Assembly: GCF_000384035.1 (NCBI RefSeq)
Contig: NZ_KB913024.1
Location: 1,069,655-1,133,654, forward strand
DNA length: 64,000 nt
Origin: Actinopolyspora mortivallis DSM 44261
GTDB lineage: Bacteria; Actinomycetota; Actinomycetes; Mycobacteriales; Pseudonocardiaceae
Reading direction: 5' to 3'
Shown: in pieces, positions 27,986 to 36,412 of the stretch
Layout: every line of letters starts with the position of its first letter
How positions within the stretch are numbered: the first letter of the stretch is position 1
The notes under the pieces: generated by a model
Seen by the model: only the letters and a program-made list of their open reading frames with translations
What the model was told of the DNA's origin: nothing
Database searches by the model: none
Translations under genes and position numbers: made by a program

Positions 27986-28352
27986 GGGGAGCGGTTCCGG
28001 GTGCGGGGCGGGTGGGGAGGATGGTTTCCCGAGCCGCGCCCCGAGGCGGAGACGTCACCCCCGAGAAGCACCGTTTCACCTCAACGAGTAATTGTCACTC
28101 CCCGGCTCTTTTCGTATTCTTTCGATCGCGGGTGGCTCTCTTCTCGGCGTTGGGAGGTTCGCGAAAGAGTATTCTCGGTTTTCTCGACAGTGTCGCTCCT
28201 TTGTCGAACGGATTCTCTTCTCCGTTGCCTCCGGAGGGGAGGTGGTAACTCTTCCGGGGTTCTTCCGATCGTGTCGTGAGATCGGTTTCTGCCCGGGCCG
28301 CTTCCGGCCCGGGCAGTTGCCGTGGCCGGAGTGACTTTTCCGGTCGGGCGGG
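27986..28352. other. AT-richer intergenic stretch between convergent genes
   Basis: About 28070-28290 is clearly poorer in G+C than its surroundings, and no frame shows the third-position GC bias of this genome. It has T-rich runs on the plus strand. It lies downstream of both flanking genes, where a promoter is not needed, so a small RNA or an old insertion scar is possible. A strong hairpin at 28289-28316 is described separately. Confidence 0.4.
28289..28316. terminator. Strong hairpin downstream of yibE/F
   Basis: Eleven-base perfect arms, CTGCCCGGGCC (28289-28299) and GGCCCGGGCAG (28306-28316), around GCTTCC. A second GC repeat overlaps the yibE/F stop at about 28346-28366. It ends the leftward yibE/F transcript or, less likely, a rightward RNA from the AT-rich strip. 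Confidence 0.65.
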
Positions 28353-29816
28353 TCACCGCCCGCCCACGCGGAGGGGAGGGCGGTTCCCCTTCTCCGGATC
28401 GGTACGGAACGGGGAGGCGGCTCCTGGTCCCGCGAATCCGGCTCCGGTAGCGCGTGTCGCGCCGCGCCGTGCCCCGTTCCTGACCAGCGTGACCACGCGT
28501 GTTCCCGAGGGTTCTTCGTCTTCGGCAGGGGTGCCGCTCCGCTTCTCCCCGCGCACGATCAGCGCGGCGATCGCCGTCGTCAACGGGACAGCGGCGATGA
28601 GCCCCAGGCTTCCGACCAGGGTGCGGACCACCTCCTGGGCCACGTCCTGGGTGGTGACGATGTCGGTGAACGGGTTTCCGGACAGGCTGTAGGTCAGCAG
28701 CAGCGGCAGGGCCGTACCGGCGTAGGCGAGCACCAGGGTGTTCACCGAGGAGGCGACATGGTCCCGTCCGATCCGGAGTGCCGAGGAGTACAGTTCCTTT
28801 CCCCGCAGGGAGGGGTTGGCCCGGTGCAGCTCCCACACCGCGCTGGCCTGGGTGACCGTGACGTCGTCGAGCACCCCCAGGGCACCGATGACCACTCCGG
28901 CCAGCAGCAGTCCGCGTGCGTCGATGTCGTGGCCCAGCGCCCCGATCAGCGCGGAGGTGGAGTCGTCCAGGCCGGTCAGTCGGGTCAGTCCCGCGAACAC
29001 GGCACTGAGGGTCCCGATCAGGGTGAGGCTGGTGAGGGTTCCCAGCACCGCCGTGGAGGTGCGGGCCGAGAGACCGTGCGTGAGGTACAGCGTGCAGAAC
29101 ATGATCAACCCGGCGCCCACGACGGCCACGGACAGGGGGTTTCGCCCCGCCAGGATGCTCGGGAGTACGAATCCGGCGAGGATCACGAAAGCCACGCCCA
29201 GTGCCGCCAGCGAGGCCAGTCCCTTCCACCGCCCCAGGGCGAGCACGGCACCGACGAACAGCGCGCAGAGCAGCAGCATCCAGGGGCCGCGTTGGTAGTC
29301 CACGATCTGGTAGGAGCTTCCCCGTCGCGGCGCGGTCCCCGAGTAGGCCAGCACGACCTCGTCCCCCACGTCGAACTCGGGAGTGGTGGGTTCCCGGGGG
29401 ACGGTCTGTTCGACGGTGTCACCCGCGGCGGGGCCGTTGTCCAGTTCCACCCGCAGCCGCAGACACTGCCCGGCGCCACCGGGCGGGTTCCCGGCCCCGT
29501 CCGTGGTACCGCACGGCCCGGTCTCCGCCCGCAGGATCGTTCCGTCCACGGGGGTGCGGGCGAAACCACTCGGCGCGGTGCTCTCCGGTGATTCGCCGAA
29601 GGGGTGCAGGAGCACCGCCCCGATCACCGCCGCGAGCACGAAGGGGCTCAGTACCGCGCCCAGCAGTTTTCTGGTGCGGGGTGAGGCCGGTGCCGTGTCG
29701 TGTCCGTGTCCGTGGCCGTGCTGGTGTGGTGTCGCTGCGGCACTGTGATCGTCGGGCACCGAATCATGGTAGGGGTGGTTTCCCACGGGTGGGGTTCGGT
29801 AGGGCCGTCGGAACAT
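28353..29816 (-). CDS. YibE/F family membrane protein
   Basis: About 487 residues. A histidine-rich cytoplasmic start (HQHGHGHGHD), one N-terminal helix (AVLSPFVLAAVIGAVLL), an extracytoplasmic domain of about 100 residues (GTILRAETGPCG to SYQIVDYQRGP), then seven or so helices with the family signatures GLIMFCTLYLTHGLS and GVLDDVTVTQASAVWEL. The YibE/F family is thought to be membrane transporters of unknown substrate; the histidine-rich end suggests metal binding. The start at ATG 29816 is uncertain: no clear ribosome-binding site is seen, and an upstream frame to 29918 and a downstream GTG exist. Confidence 0.88.
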   Translation of the reverse strand: MFRRPYRTPPVGNHPYHDSVPDDHSAAATPHQHGHGHGHDTAPASPRTRKLLGAVLSPFVLAAVIGAVLLHPFGESPESTAPSGFARTPVDGTILRAETGPCGTTDGAGNPPGGAGQCLRLRVELDNGPAAGDTVEQTVPREPTTPEFDVGDEVVLAYSGTAPRRGSSYQIVDYQRGPWMLLLCALFVGAVLALGRWKGLASLAALGVAFVILAGFVLPSILAGRNPLSVAVVGAGLIMFCTLYLTHGLSARTSTAVLGTLTSLTLIGTLSAVFAGLTRLTGLDDSTSALIGALGHDIDARGLLLAGVVIGALGVLDDVTVTQASAVWELHRANPSLRGKELYSSALRIGRDHVASSVNTLVLAYAGTALPLLLTYSLSGNPFTDIVTTQDVAQEVVRTLVGSLGLIAAVPLTTAIAALIVRGEKRSGTPAEDEEPSGTRVVTLVRNGARRGATRATGAGFAGPGAASPFRTDPEKGNRPPLRVGGR

Positions 29817-30243
29817 CCCCGGAGCGGAATCCCCACCGGGCTGATGGTCCGACCAGCGTCCCGAGGTTTCCGCCCCGATGACGAATTGTTCCGCGCACTG
29901 GTGCGGTTCCGAAGTCACCCGTCGCGGCTCGCCGCGAGAAACCTTTCGACGAATAAGGGTTTCCTGTCGTGCCCCGGCGCGAGGAAAACCGTCCTAAATG
30001 TATTCTGGAATATTCCCTCCTTTTTCACTCTTTCGGGCTATAGGGTTCATTGCGAGATTCCCTTAATATCCGACGTGCAGACTCGAAGTGGTCCGATGAT
30101 TTTGTCCGGCGTCTGCGCGGGCGGAATTCGGGAAAATTCCGAAGTGCTGGGCCGGTGTGCTTTTCGGTGGTGTGTGCCGGGCCTCTTCGTTTCCCGGAGT
30201 CCCGGGAAAATATCATAGTGCTGTTTTCCTGCGGGAGGTTTCC
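29817..30243. other. AT-rich upstream region of the SARP gene with three inverted repeats
   Basis: This 427-base divergent region is much AT-richer than the genes, especially 29930-30150. It holds GGAATATTCC (30007-30016), CGGAATT-CGGGAA-AATTCCG (30122-30141) and TTCCCGG-AGTC-CCGGGAA (30191-30208). The last lies 36 bases before the SARP start and could be an operator or an mRNA hairpin. All three share a GGAA/TTCC core. No small gene with native codon bias was found. Confidence 0.5.
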
Positions 30244-31014
30244 GTGATCCGTTTCCGGGTGCTTGGGGTTGTGTGCGTCTGCGACTCCGTGGGAGAACAG
30301 GCGGAGATATCCGGGGACATCCGACGAACCCTGCTGGCGCTGCTGCTGCTCAACGCGGGCAAGGTCGTCCCCCGCGAGCGGCTCGAGGAGGAACTCTGGC
30401 CGGAAGGGCTACCCCAACGGGGAGCCAACGCCCTGCAGGCGCACGTGGCCCGTCTGCGCCGCGACCTGGACCGGATTCTCGGCCCGGAACGGGGCGGACG
30501 CCGCATCACGACCAGCCGGTTGGGGTATTCGCTGGACCTCGAGCCGGAGGAACTCGACCTGCTCGTCTTCGAGTCCCTGCGGGGGGAGTCACGCGAGATC
30601 GCCGATTCCGATCCTGCGGCGGCCAGCGACATGCTGCGCCGGGGACTCGATCTCTGGCGCGGGCCCGCACTGGCCGACGTGCGGGAACGGAGTCCACGGC
30701 TGTACGCCGCCGCGGTGCAGGCCGAGGAGTACCACACCCTGGCGATGGAGGACTTCATCGCGCTCAACATCAGGCTGGGCAACTACGACGAGGTCATCGG
30801 TCGGTTGAAGGCGCTGACCACGCAGTATCCCCACCGGGAACGGCTGTTCGAGCAGTTGATCCTGGCGCTCGGCCGGACGGGACGGCGGGTGGAGGCCGCC
30901 GACGTCTTCCGCCGAATCCGCGGGGAGATGGTGGCGGAGTTCGGAATCGAGCCCTCCTCCGCCCTGAACCGCACCGTTCAGGAGGTCCTCGATGGTGATC
31001 GCGGTGGTTCCTGA
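30244..31014 (+). CDS. SARP-family transcriptional regulator
   Basis: 256 residues, the size of a minimal SARP. The N-terminal OmpR-type winged helix (about 1-95) has LLLNAGKVVPRERLEEELWP and ANALQAHVARLRRDL; the bacterial transcriptional activation domain (about 100-250) has FESLRGESREI, LDLWRGPALADV, and FGIEPSSAL near the end. SARPs usually activate antibiotic clusters by binding direct heptamer repeats, but no biosynthetic genes are in this window, so it is an orphan here. The GTG at 30244 has GGGAGG five bases upstream. It converges on a helix-turn-helix gene. The long AT-rich leader carries three inverted repeats. Confidence 0.92.
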   Translation: MIRFRVLGVVCVCDSVGEQAEISGDIRRTLLALLLLNAGKVVPRERLEEELWPEGLPQRGANALQAHVARLRRDLDRILGPERGGRRITTSRLGYSLDLEPEELDLLVFESLRGESREIADSDPAAASDMLRRGLDLWRGPALADVRERSPRLYAAAVQAEEYHTLAMEDFIALNIRLGNYDEVIGRLKALTTQYPHRERLFEQLILALGRTGRRVEAADVFRRIRGEMVAEFGIEPSSALNRTVQEVLDGDRGGS

Positions 31015-31064
31015 GCCAACCCGCGAGCCGGGACGCCGGGAGAACTCCGGGCCCGTGACGCCTG

Positions 31065-32141
31065 TCAGCACAGGCCGGAACCGAGTTCCGAACCGGAGCG
31101 GTGTGCCTGTTGCGGAAGGAGCATGGCCGGAACGGACATTCCGCTGCGGGCCGGTTCCCAACGGACACAGAACGCCCCGGATCCGAAGTCGAGAGCCACG
31201 GTGTGGGTGTGTCCCCGCGAGTCCAGCGACAGGGGTTTGGGAGGATCCAGTTCGGACCCGTCCGAACGGGTGGAGAAACTCTCGCAGTAGAGCGGCGGAT
31301 TGTCCGGGTCGAAACGGAGTTCGACGAGGTACTCCCGCACCGGGAGTCGGAACCTACGCGAGTAGGTGTGGTCCTGGTCGGTGCCGACGAGCCCGTTCGG
31401 GCCGTGGCTGATCTCGTACTCCAACAGCGCGGTCTCGCCCTTCTCCAACGCGCGGTCGAACAGCAGTTCGGCCGCGATCACCCCACTCCGGTGGTCGGAC
31501 AGCGCCTGCCCCAGCGTGCAGCCCTTCATCGCGCGGATACTCGGTGGCGAGATGTCGGTGCCCGAGTTGTCGAACACCGTCACCCAGCGGTCCACCCCGT
31601 TGCGTTCGGCGCGGACGAGCTGGCGCACCCGCAGGCCGCGCTGTTTGCCGGCTCCGTCTATGTCGAGCACGTCGTGTTGACTCAGACGTGTCAGGTGCCC
31701 GTCGGCGCTGGTGTCGAGCCGGCTGAGCATACCGGCAGCCGAGGCGTTGTCGGACCACAGGCTCGTCAGGGGCGGTGCGGTGGACTCGCCCCTGCTTCTG
31801 CCGCGCGGTTTCGGCGGACCGAGCAGGGCGGAGAGCGCTCCGTCCGGGACTCCCAGCACGTCCTCCAGTTCCCGCAACGCGGCCAGGGAGTCGGGACGTT
31901 CGGGGCGACGTCGTCCGGACTGCCAGTAACTCAACGCGGTGATGCTCACCGGGGTCCCCCGGGAGCGCAGTCTGTGCTGGATGCGTTCCAGGCTGAGTCT
32001 GCTCGAGCGGATGGCGGCCCGGAGAGCGACATCGAAAGGACCTGTGCGCAGCAGTTTCGCCAGTTCGAAAGAGAGGTGGCGATGTTCCTGTCCGATCGCC
32101 GGAGATGGCGTGGAAGGTGTTCGTGTGCGGGGAACGACCAT
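31065..32141 (-). CDS. Helix-turn-helix protein with a large uncharacterised C-terminal domain
   Basis: 358 residues. An XRE-like helix-turn-helix spans about 35-100 (LRAAIRSSRLSLERIQHRL; SITALSYWQSGRRRPERPDS), whose W-Q-x-G-R-x-x-P-x-R-P signature is clear. The remaining 240 residues include FDNSGTDISPPSIRAMKG and an Ig-like or beta-rich C terminus; I do not recognise the domain. ATG 32141 has GAGGAG six bases upstream. The promoter is divergent from aspS and carries a palindrome over its -35, suggesting autoregulation. It converges on the SARP gene, so the two may be functionally linked. Confidence 0.8.
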   Translation of the reverse strand: MVVPRTRTPSTPSPAIGQEHRHLSFELAKLLRTGPFDVALRAAIRSSRLSLERIQHRLRSRGTPVSITALSYWQSGRRRPERPDSLAALRELEDVLGVPDGALSALLGPPKPRGRSRGESTAPPLTSLWSDNASAAGMLSRLDTSADGHLTRLSQHDVLDIDGAGKQRGLRVRQLVRAERNGVDRWVTVFDNSGTDISPPSIRAMKGCTLGQALSDHRSGVIAAELLFDRALEKGETALLEYEISHGPNGLVGTDQDHTYSRRFRLPVREYLVELRFDPDNPPLYCESFSTRSDGSELDPPKPLSLDSRGHTHTVALDFGSGAFCVRWEPARSGMSVPAMLLPQQAHRSGSELGSGLC

Positions 32142-32174
32142 GACCACTCCTCGTGCTGACCAACCTTGTGCGTG

Positions 32175-32204
32175 ACGCTAATTGTCCCGATCACGTACGT
32201 GCAA
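32175..32204 (-). promoter_or_regulatory. Promoter and palindrome of the helix-turn-helix gene
   Basis: On the minus strand TTGCAC (plus positions 32199-32204) and TAGCGT (32175-32180) are spaced by 18 bases, a good sigma-70-type promoter 34 bases upstream of the ATG. CACGTACGTG (32192-32201), a perfect ten-base palindrome, covers the edge of the -35, a classic place for a repressor. Confidence 0.5.
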
Positions 32205-32463
32205 CGAGATTGCGGGAAATAGACGTCCTCGAAGAATGTCGTCTTCCCGTGGGGCGGTGGAACTCCGTCCGGGACGTCACGGCGGTGTTTCGCGCAGCCG
32301 CTTTCTCCGTGCGGTGTCCCCTGGTCGGTGTGCGCCCGCTCGCTGTCGGGGGAACGAACGGTGTGCGAAACCTGCTGCAGAGTGGGTGCTCCCCGTTGGC
32401 TAACCTGGGAAGGTCCTCGCCGCACGACGGCCAGCAGTCCTACCGAAGAGGAGATCAACACCC
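32205..32463 (+). other. aspS upstream region
   Basis: Holds a small inverted repeat GAAGA-ATGTCG-TCTTC (32231-32246) and a TAACCT -10-like hexamer (32401-32406) about 60 bases before the aspS start. No -35 of quality was found, and no T-box-like leader is apparent. Confidence 0.3.
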
Positions 32464-34290
32464 GTGATGCGCACGCACGAGGCCGGCTCGCTTCGCGCCG
32501 ACCACGCAGGGCAGTCCGTCACCCTGGCGGGATGGGTGGCGCGTCGCCGGGATCACGGAGGGGTGATCTTCATCGATCTGCGTGACGCCTCCGGCGTCGC
32601 ACAGGTGGTGTTCCGCGAGGGGGAGATGGCCGAGCGGGCCCACCGGTTGCGTGCCGAGTTCTGCGTACGACTCACGGGTGAGGTGGTGCTCCGTCCCGAG
32701 GGCAACGAGAACCCGGAGATCCCCACGGGCACGATCGAGGTGACCGCGACCGACCTGGAGGTGCTCTCGGAGTCGGCCCCGCTGCCCTTCCCGCTGGACG
32801 AGCATCTGGAGGTCGGCGAGGAAGTGCGGCTGCGGCACCGGTATCTGGACCTGCGGCGTGCGGAGCCCGCGCGCGCGATCCGGATGCGCAGCGAGGCCAA
32901 CCGGATCGCCCGTGAGGTGCTGCACCGGCGGAACTTCGTCGAGGTGGAGACCCCCACGATGACCCGCTCCACCCCGGAGGGGGCGCGGGACTTTCTGATT
33001 CCGGCCCGGCTGCAGCCGGGAAGCTGGTACGCGCTGCCGCAGTCCCCCCAGCTGTTCAAGCAACTGCTGATGGTCGGTGGGCTGGAGCGCTACTTCCAGA
33101 TCGCCCGTTGCTATCGCGACGAGGACTTCCGTGCCGACCGTCAGCCCGAGTTCACCCAGCTCGACATCGAGATGAGCTTCGTCGACGCCGAGGACGTGAT
33201 CGAGGTCAGCGAGCGCGTCGTGGCGGCGTTGTGGAGCGAGCTGGCCGGCTACGAGATCCCCACTCCCATCCCCCGGCTGAGTTACCACGAGGCGATGTCC
33301 CGGTACGGCACGGACAAGCCCGACCTGCGTTTCGGCGTGGAGCTGACCGATCTCACCGAGTACTTCGCCAACACTCCCTTCCGGGTGTTCCAGGCCCCCT
33401 ACGTCGGGGCCGTGGTGATGCCCGGTGGGGCCGACCAGCCGCGTCGTCGGTTGGACGCCTGGCAGGACTGGGCGAAGCAGCGTGGGGCGAAGGGACTGGC
33501 CTACGTCCTCGTGGGCTCGGACGGCACGCTCTCCGGGCCGGTGGCCAAGAACCTCTCGGAGGAGGAGCGCGAGGGGCTGGCCAAGGCGGTGGGAGCCGCT
33601 GCCGGGGACTGCGTGTTCTTCGCCGCGGGCAGCCCCGCCGCCTCCCGGGCGCTGCTCGGGGCGGTGCGCCTGGAGATCGCCGAGATGTGTGACCTGATCG
33701 ACCGGCGTGCGTGGTCGTTCGTCTGGATCGTCGACGCCCCGATGTTCGAGCCGGTCGAGGACAGCGACGACGTGGCGGTGGGAAGTGGCGGGTTCACCGC
33801 CGTGCACCACCCCTTCACCGCTCCGGAACCCGAGTGGGCCGACAGTTTCGACCAGCACCCCGGTGAGGCGCTGGCCAGTGCCTACGACCTCGTGTGCAAC
33901 GGCAACGAGATCGGCGGGGGATCGATCCGTATCCACCGTTGGGAGATGCAGCAGCGCGTCTTCGAGGTGCTGGGCATCTCCCGGGAGCAGGCACAGGAGA
34001 AGTTCGGCTTCCTGCTGGAGGCCTTCCGTTACGGCCCGCCCCCGCACGGTGGTGTCGCGTTCGGGTGGGACCGGATCTGCATGTTGCTGACCGGGGCCGA
34101 GTCGTTGCGTGACGTCATCGCGTTCCCGAAGAGCGGTGGTGGTTTCGACCCGCTCACCGGAGCTCCCGCGCCGATCACCGCCGAGCAGCGGCGTGAGGCC
34201 GGTGTGGACGCCACACCCGCCAAGCGCTCCGCGCGAGGGGGCGAGAGCGCGAGCAACGGCGGCGCCGACCGGGAGGCCGCCACGCAGTGA
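32464..34290 (+). CDS. aspS: Aspartate--tRNA(Asp/Asn) ligase, probably non-discriminating
   Basis: 608 residues of bacterial-type AspRS: N-terminal OB anticodon-binding domain ([15 protein letters not shown]), class II motif 1 region ([20 protein letters not shown]), motif 2 ([23 protein letters not shown], visible as [12 protein letters not shown]), the bacterial GAD insertion, and motif 3 ([12 protein letters not shown]). In the anticodon domain H31 and the RPEG segment (glycine near 80) match the pattern of enzymes that also charge tRNA-Asn, later amidated by GatCAB; discriminating enzymes carry other residues there. GTG 32464 fits that numbering; ATG 32467 is the alternative. Confidence 0.97.
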   Translation: MMRTHEAGSLRADHAGQSVTLAGWVARRRDHGGVIFIDLRDASGVAQVVFREGEMAERAHRLRAEFCVRLTGEVVLRPEGNENPEIPTGTIEVTATDLEVLSESAPLPFPLDEHLEVGEEVRLRHRYLDLRRAEPARAIRMRSEANRIAREVLHRRNFVEVETPTMTRSTPEGARDFLIPARLQPGSWYALPQSPQLFKQLLMVGGLERYFQIARCYRDEDFRADRQPEFTQLDIEMSFVDAEDVIEVSERVVAALWSELAGYEIPTPIPRLSYHEAMSRYGTDKPDLRFGVELTDLTEYFANTPFRVFQAPYVGAVVMPGGADQPRRRLDAWQDWAKQRGAKGLAYVLVGSDGTLSGPVAKNLSEEEREGLAKAVGAAAGDCVFFAAGSPAASRALLGAVRLEIAEMCDLIDRRAWSFVWIVDAPMFEPVEDSDDVAVGSGGFTAVHHPFTAPEPEWADSFDQHPGEALASAYDLVCNGNEIGGGSIRIHRWEMQQRVFEVLGISREQAQEKFGFLLEAFRYGPPPHGGVAFGWDRICMLLTGAESLRDVIAFPKSGGGFDPLTGAPAPITAEQRREAGVDATPAKRSARGGESASNGGADREAATQ

Positions 34291-34478
34291 CCCCGGCGGA
34301 GGATCGGATTCGGTAACGGTTCCATAACGCGATGCATCCCGGCGGTCGTGGTGCGTCGTCGTCCCGGTGCCACCCGACGGTGGGACGGGTTGCCGATCCG
34401 CCGTCACCCGCGTAACGGTGGAGGGTGGTCGTGTTCTCGGGGCGGTACGAGATCGACTCCCCTAACCGGGGGACAACT

Positions 34479-34521
34479 TGACCGGTCAGGCCCGTGGAAA
34501 AACGGGCGGTGGCGGTAGGGT
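34479..34521 (+). promoter_or_regulatory. Palindrome and -10 upstream of the phosphotransferase gene
   Basis: TGACCGGTCA (34479-34488) is a perfect palindrome, followed by a small hairpin GCCCGT/ACGGGC (34490-34507) and TAGGGT (34516-34521) placed so that transcription would begin only a few bases before the ATG at 34531. The hairpin may end the aspS transcript. Confidence 0.35.
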
Positions 34522-34530
34522 CTGGAGACG

Positions 34531-35736
34531 ATGAGCGTGGAAATCACCACCGGTCCGCCGGAGGTTCGCGTGCCCGCTAGCGCGGAGGTCACCGACACGA
34601 TCGGCACTGCCGAGGCCGTGCTCACCCGGAGAACGGGAGCATCCGTCCGGCTCGCCGATCCGGAGGATCTGGGGGGAAGTGGCCGCTCGGTCGTCATGCG
34701 GGTACGGGTCGCGGAAACGCCCTTCGAACTGCCGCGCACCCTCGTGCTCAAACACTACGGGGCACCCCCGGAGGAGGGGTACTCCGACCCCTTCGCCCAC
34801 GAGGCGGCCAGCTGCCAGCTGGCCACAGCCCTGCCTCGGGAACTGCGTGTGGGACCGGAACTGATCGCCCAGGACACCGAACGGCGACTGCTCGTGCTCG
34901 AGGACCTGGGCAGAGGAGCCACCCTGGCCGACGTGCTCTTCTCGGACGACCCGAAGTCCGCGGAGCGGTCCATGCTCGCCTGGGCCCGAGCCCTCGGAAG
35001 GCTGCACACCTCCATGGCCGGTCGGGAGGCCGACTTCGACGCCCTGATGCGCAGGTTGGGGGCGGAGTCGTGGACCGATCCCGTCGCCGCGGACATCCGG
35101 CGTTCACTGACGGAGCTGCCCGAGCTGCTGGAGCAGACACTGGGAGTCTCCACTCCGGAGTCGGTGCGGCGGGTGCTGGCAACGGCCTCCGGGCTGCTGG
35201 GGGCCACCAGGTACCGTTCGTTCAGCCCTTCGGACATCTGCCCGGACAACAGTCTGGTCACCGGAAACGGGGTGCGTTTCCTCGACTTCGAGTGGGCCTG
35301 TGTCCGTGACGTGGCCCTGGACGCGGCCTATCTGCGGTTTCCCTTCCCGTCCTCGTGGTGCTCCTACGCCATGCCGGACGAGCTGGTGGGGAACATGCTG
35401 GCCACGTGGCGGGCCGAGGTCGTGGAGGTCTGGCCGGAACTGGACGACGACGCCGTGTTGCTGCCCAGGTTGCTGGAGGCGCAGCTGCTCTGGGTCTGGG
35501 TCTCCACCTGGTGGTTCCTGCCGCGCAGCGGACAGTTGGACGCGCCCATAGACGCCCACATGCCCTCTCCGCGGCGCAGTACCGCGCTGGCGGATCGGTG
35601 GCGCCGCCTCGGGGAACAGGCGTCCACGGCCGGAGTGTCCGAGGTGGCAGAGCTCTCCGAGCGCATGGTGGCCGCGTTGCTCGAACGTTTCGGTTCCGGA
35701 GTACTGGAACTGCGCCCCTACCCCGCTTTCCGCTGA
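34531..35736 (+). CDS. Aminoglycoside phosphotransferase-fold protein
   Basis: 401 residues with an APH/kinase-like fold. An N-lobe lysine region (TLVLKHYG) and acidic partner precede a C-lobe with a catalytic-loop equivalent, S-P-S-D-I-C-P-D-N (about 232-240), where the usual H-G-D-x4-N has lost H and G but keeps the aspartate and asparagine, and a metal-binding DFEW (about 252-255) for DxD/DFG. The target may be a small molecule rather than an antibiotic; many actinobacterial members are of unknown function. A DUF-like C-terminal helical part follows. It stands alone downstream of aspS. Confidence 0.75.
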   Translation: MSVEITTGPPEVRVPASAEVTDTIGTAEAVLTRRTGASVRLADPEDLGGSGRSVVMRVRVAETPFELPRTLVLKHYGAPPEEGYSDPFAHEAASCQLATALPRELRVGPELIAQDTERRLLVLEDLGRGATLADVLFSDDPKSAERSMLAWARALGRLHTSMAGREADFDALMRRLGAESWTDPVAADIRRSLTELPELLEQTLGVSTPESVRRVLATASGLLGATRYRSFSPSDICPDNSLVTGNGVRFLDFEWACVRDVALDAAYLRFPFPSSWCSYAMPDELVGNMLATWRAEVVEVWPELDDDAVLLPRLLEAQLLWVWVSTWWFLPRSGQLDAPIDAHMPSPRRSTALADRWRRLGEQASTAGVSEVAELSERMVAALLERFGSGVLELRPYPAFR

Positions 35737-36040
35737 TCCGTTCGCCACGGCGCGACGCACCACGAACCGCTGTTCGGCTCGAATCGCGAGCAGCGGTTCG
35801 GACGCTGTCGGCGGAAGAAGGTCCGGTTATCGAAACGTGATATGATACACGATTTTCGCGAGGGCTTTTCCGCTGCGGTGGAAGAATTTTCGGTTCGCCC
35901 GACAAGAAGAGTCCGCGCTGCGTTTCATACCTTTTTGGGCTACCGTGAGTTCACCCGCGTGCAACATTTCTCCGGTAGTATGTGGAGTGTCGACGTATCC
36001 GAAGTCGACGACGATCACCTGTTCGTTCACGGGGGTGACA
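35737..36040 (+). other. AT-rich leader of the small secreted-protein gene
   Basis: TATGAT (35841-35846) is a good -10 without a clear -35, and CGTG/CACG at 35836-35839 and 35848-35851 flank it as a near-palindrome. About 190 bases separate this from the gene start. A frame from ATG 35842 runs through here but has only about 60% G/C at third positions and then enters the secreted-protein gene out of frame, so I do not call it. Confidence 0.35.
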
Positions 36041-36412
36041 GTGAGCACCAGGGCCGGCGCGGTGCTGCGGACAGTGCTGTTCCTGTCGTTCGTGGTGTTT
36101 CTGGTCGTGTTCTCCCCCGTGCACGCGGCCGGGGTGTCCGGCCATCCGGGCAGGTCGGTTTCCACCGAACACAAGACCGAACACGGTGCTCCCGGTGAGA
36201 AGGAGAAACTCCGTAAACGTCCCGGGATCCTCCTTCGAGGGACCGAGCGGCGGAGTGTCCGGGTGCCGGAGGGCGGAACCGGACGGAAGCGGGTGACCGC
36301 CGAACACGTTGATTCGGCTGTGCGCGCGGGAGATCCCCGCGCCGTGGGGAGCACGGGTGGTTTGTGCGAAGCCGCCCACTCCCAGTCCAGACTTCAGGTC
36401 TATCGCCGGTGA
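36041..36412 (+). CDS. Small secreted basic protein, 123 residues
   Basis: Not recognised. The start (GTG 36041, preceded by GGGGG; GTG 36035 also in frame) gives a clear Sec signal peptide: basic STRAGAVLRT, hydrophobic VLFLSFVVFLVVF, then a likely cleavage after VHA or VHAA. The mature part of about 90 residues is rich in R, K, G and E and lacks cysteine pairs apart from a single C, so it may be disordered. Codon use is closer to native genes than the AT-rich flanks. It is flanked on both sides by long non-coding stretches and has no obvious partner. Confidence 0.55.
   Translation: MSTRAGAVLRTVLFLSFVVFLVVFSPVHAAGVSGHPGRSVSTEHKTEHGAPGEKEKLRKRPGILLRGTERRSVRVPEGGTGRKRVTAEHVDSAVRAGDPRAVGSTGGLCEAAHSQSRLQVYRR

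Noticed and set aside
28353-28366. GC inverted repeat at the yibE/F stop as a separate regulatory site
   Set aside because: It overlaps the stop codon and is weaker than the hairpin at 28289-28316; probably just part of the 3' end.
35842-36198. 118-codon frame from ATG 35842
   Set aside because: Third-position GC of about 60% in its unique part is far below native genes, its ATG sits in the proposed -10, and its 3' half is the shadow of the secreted-protein gene.
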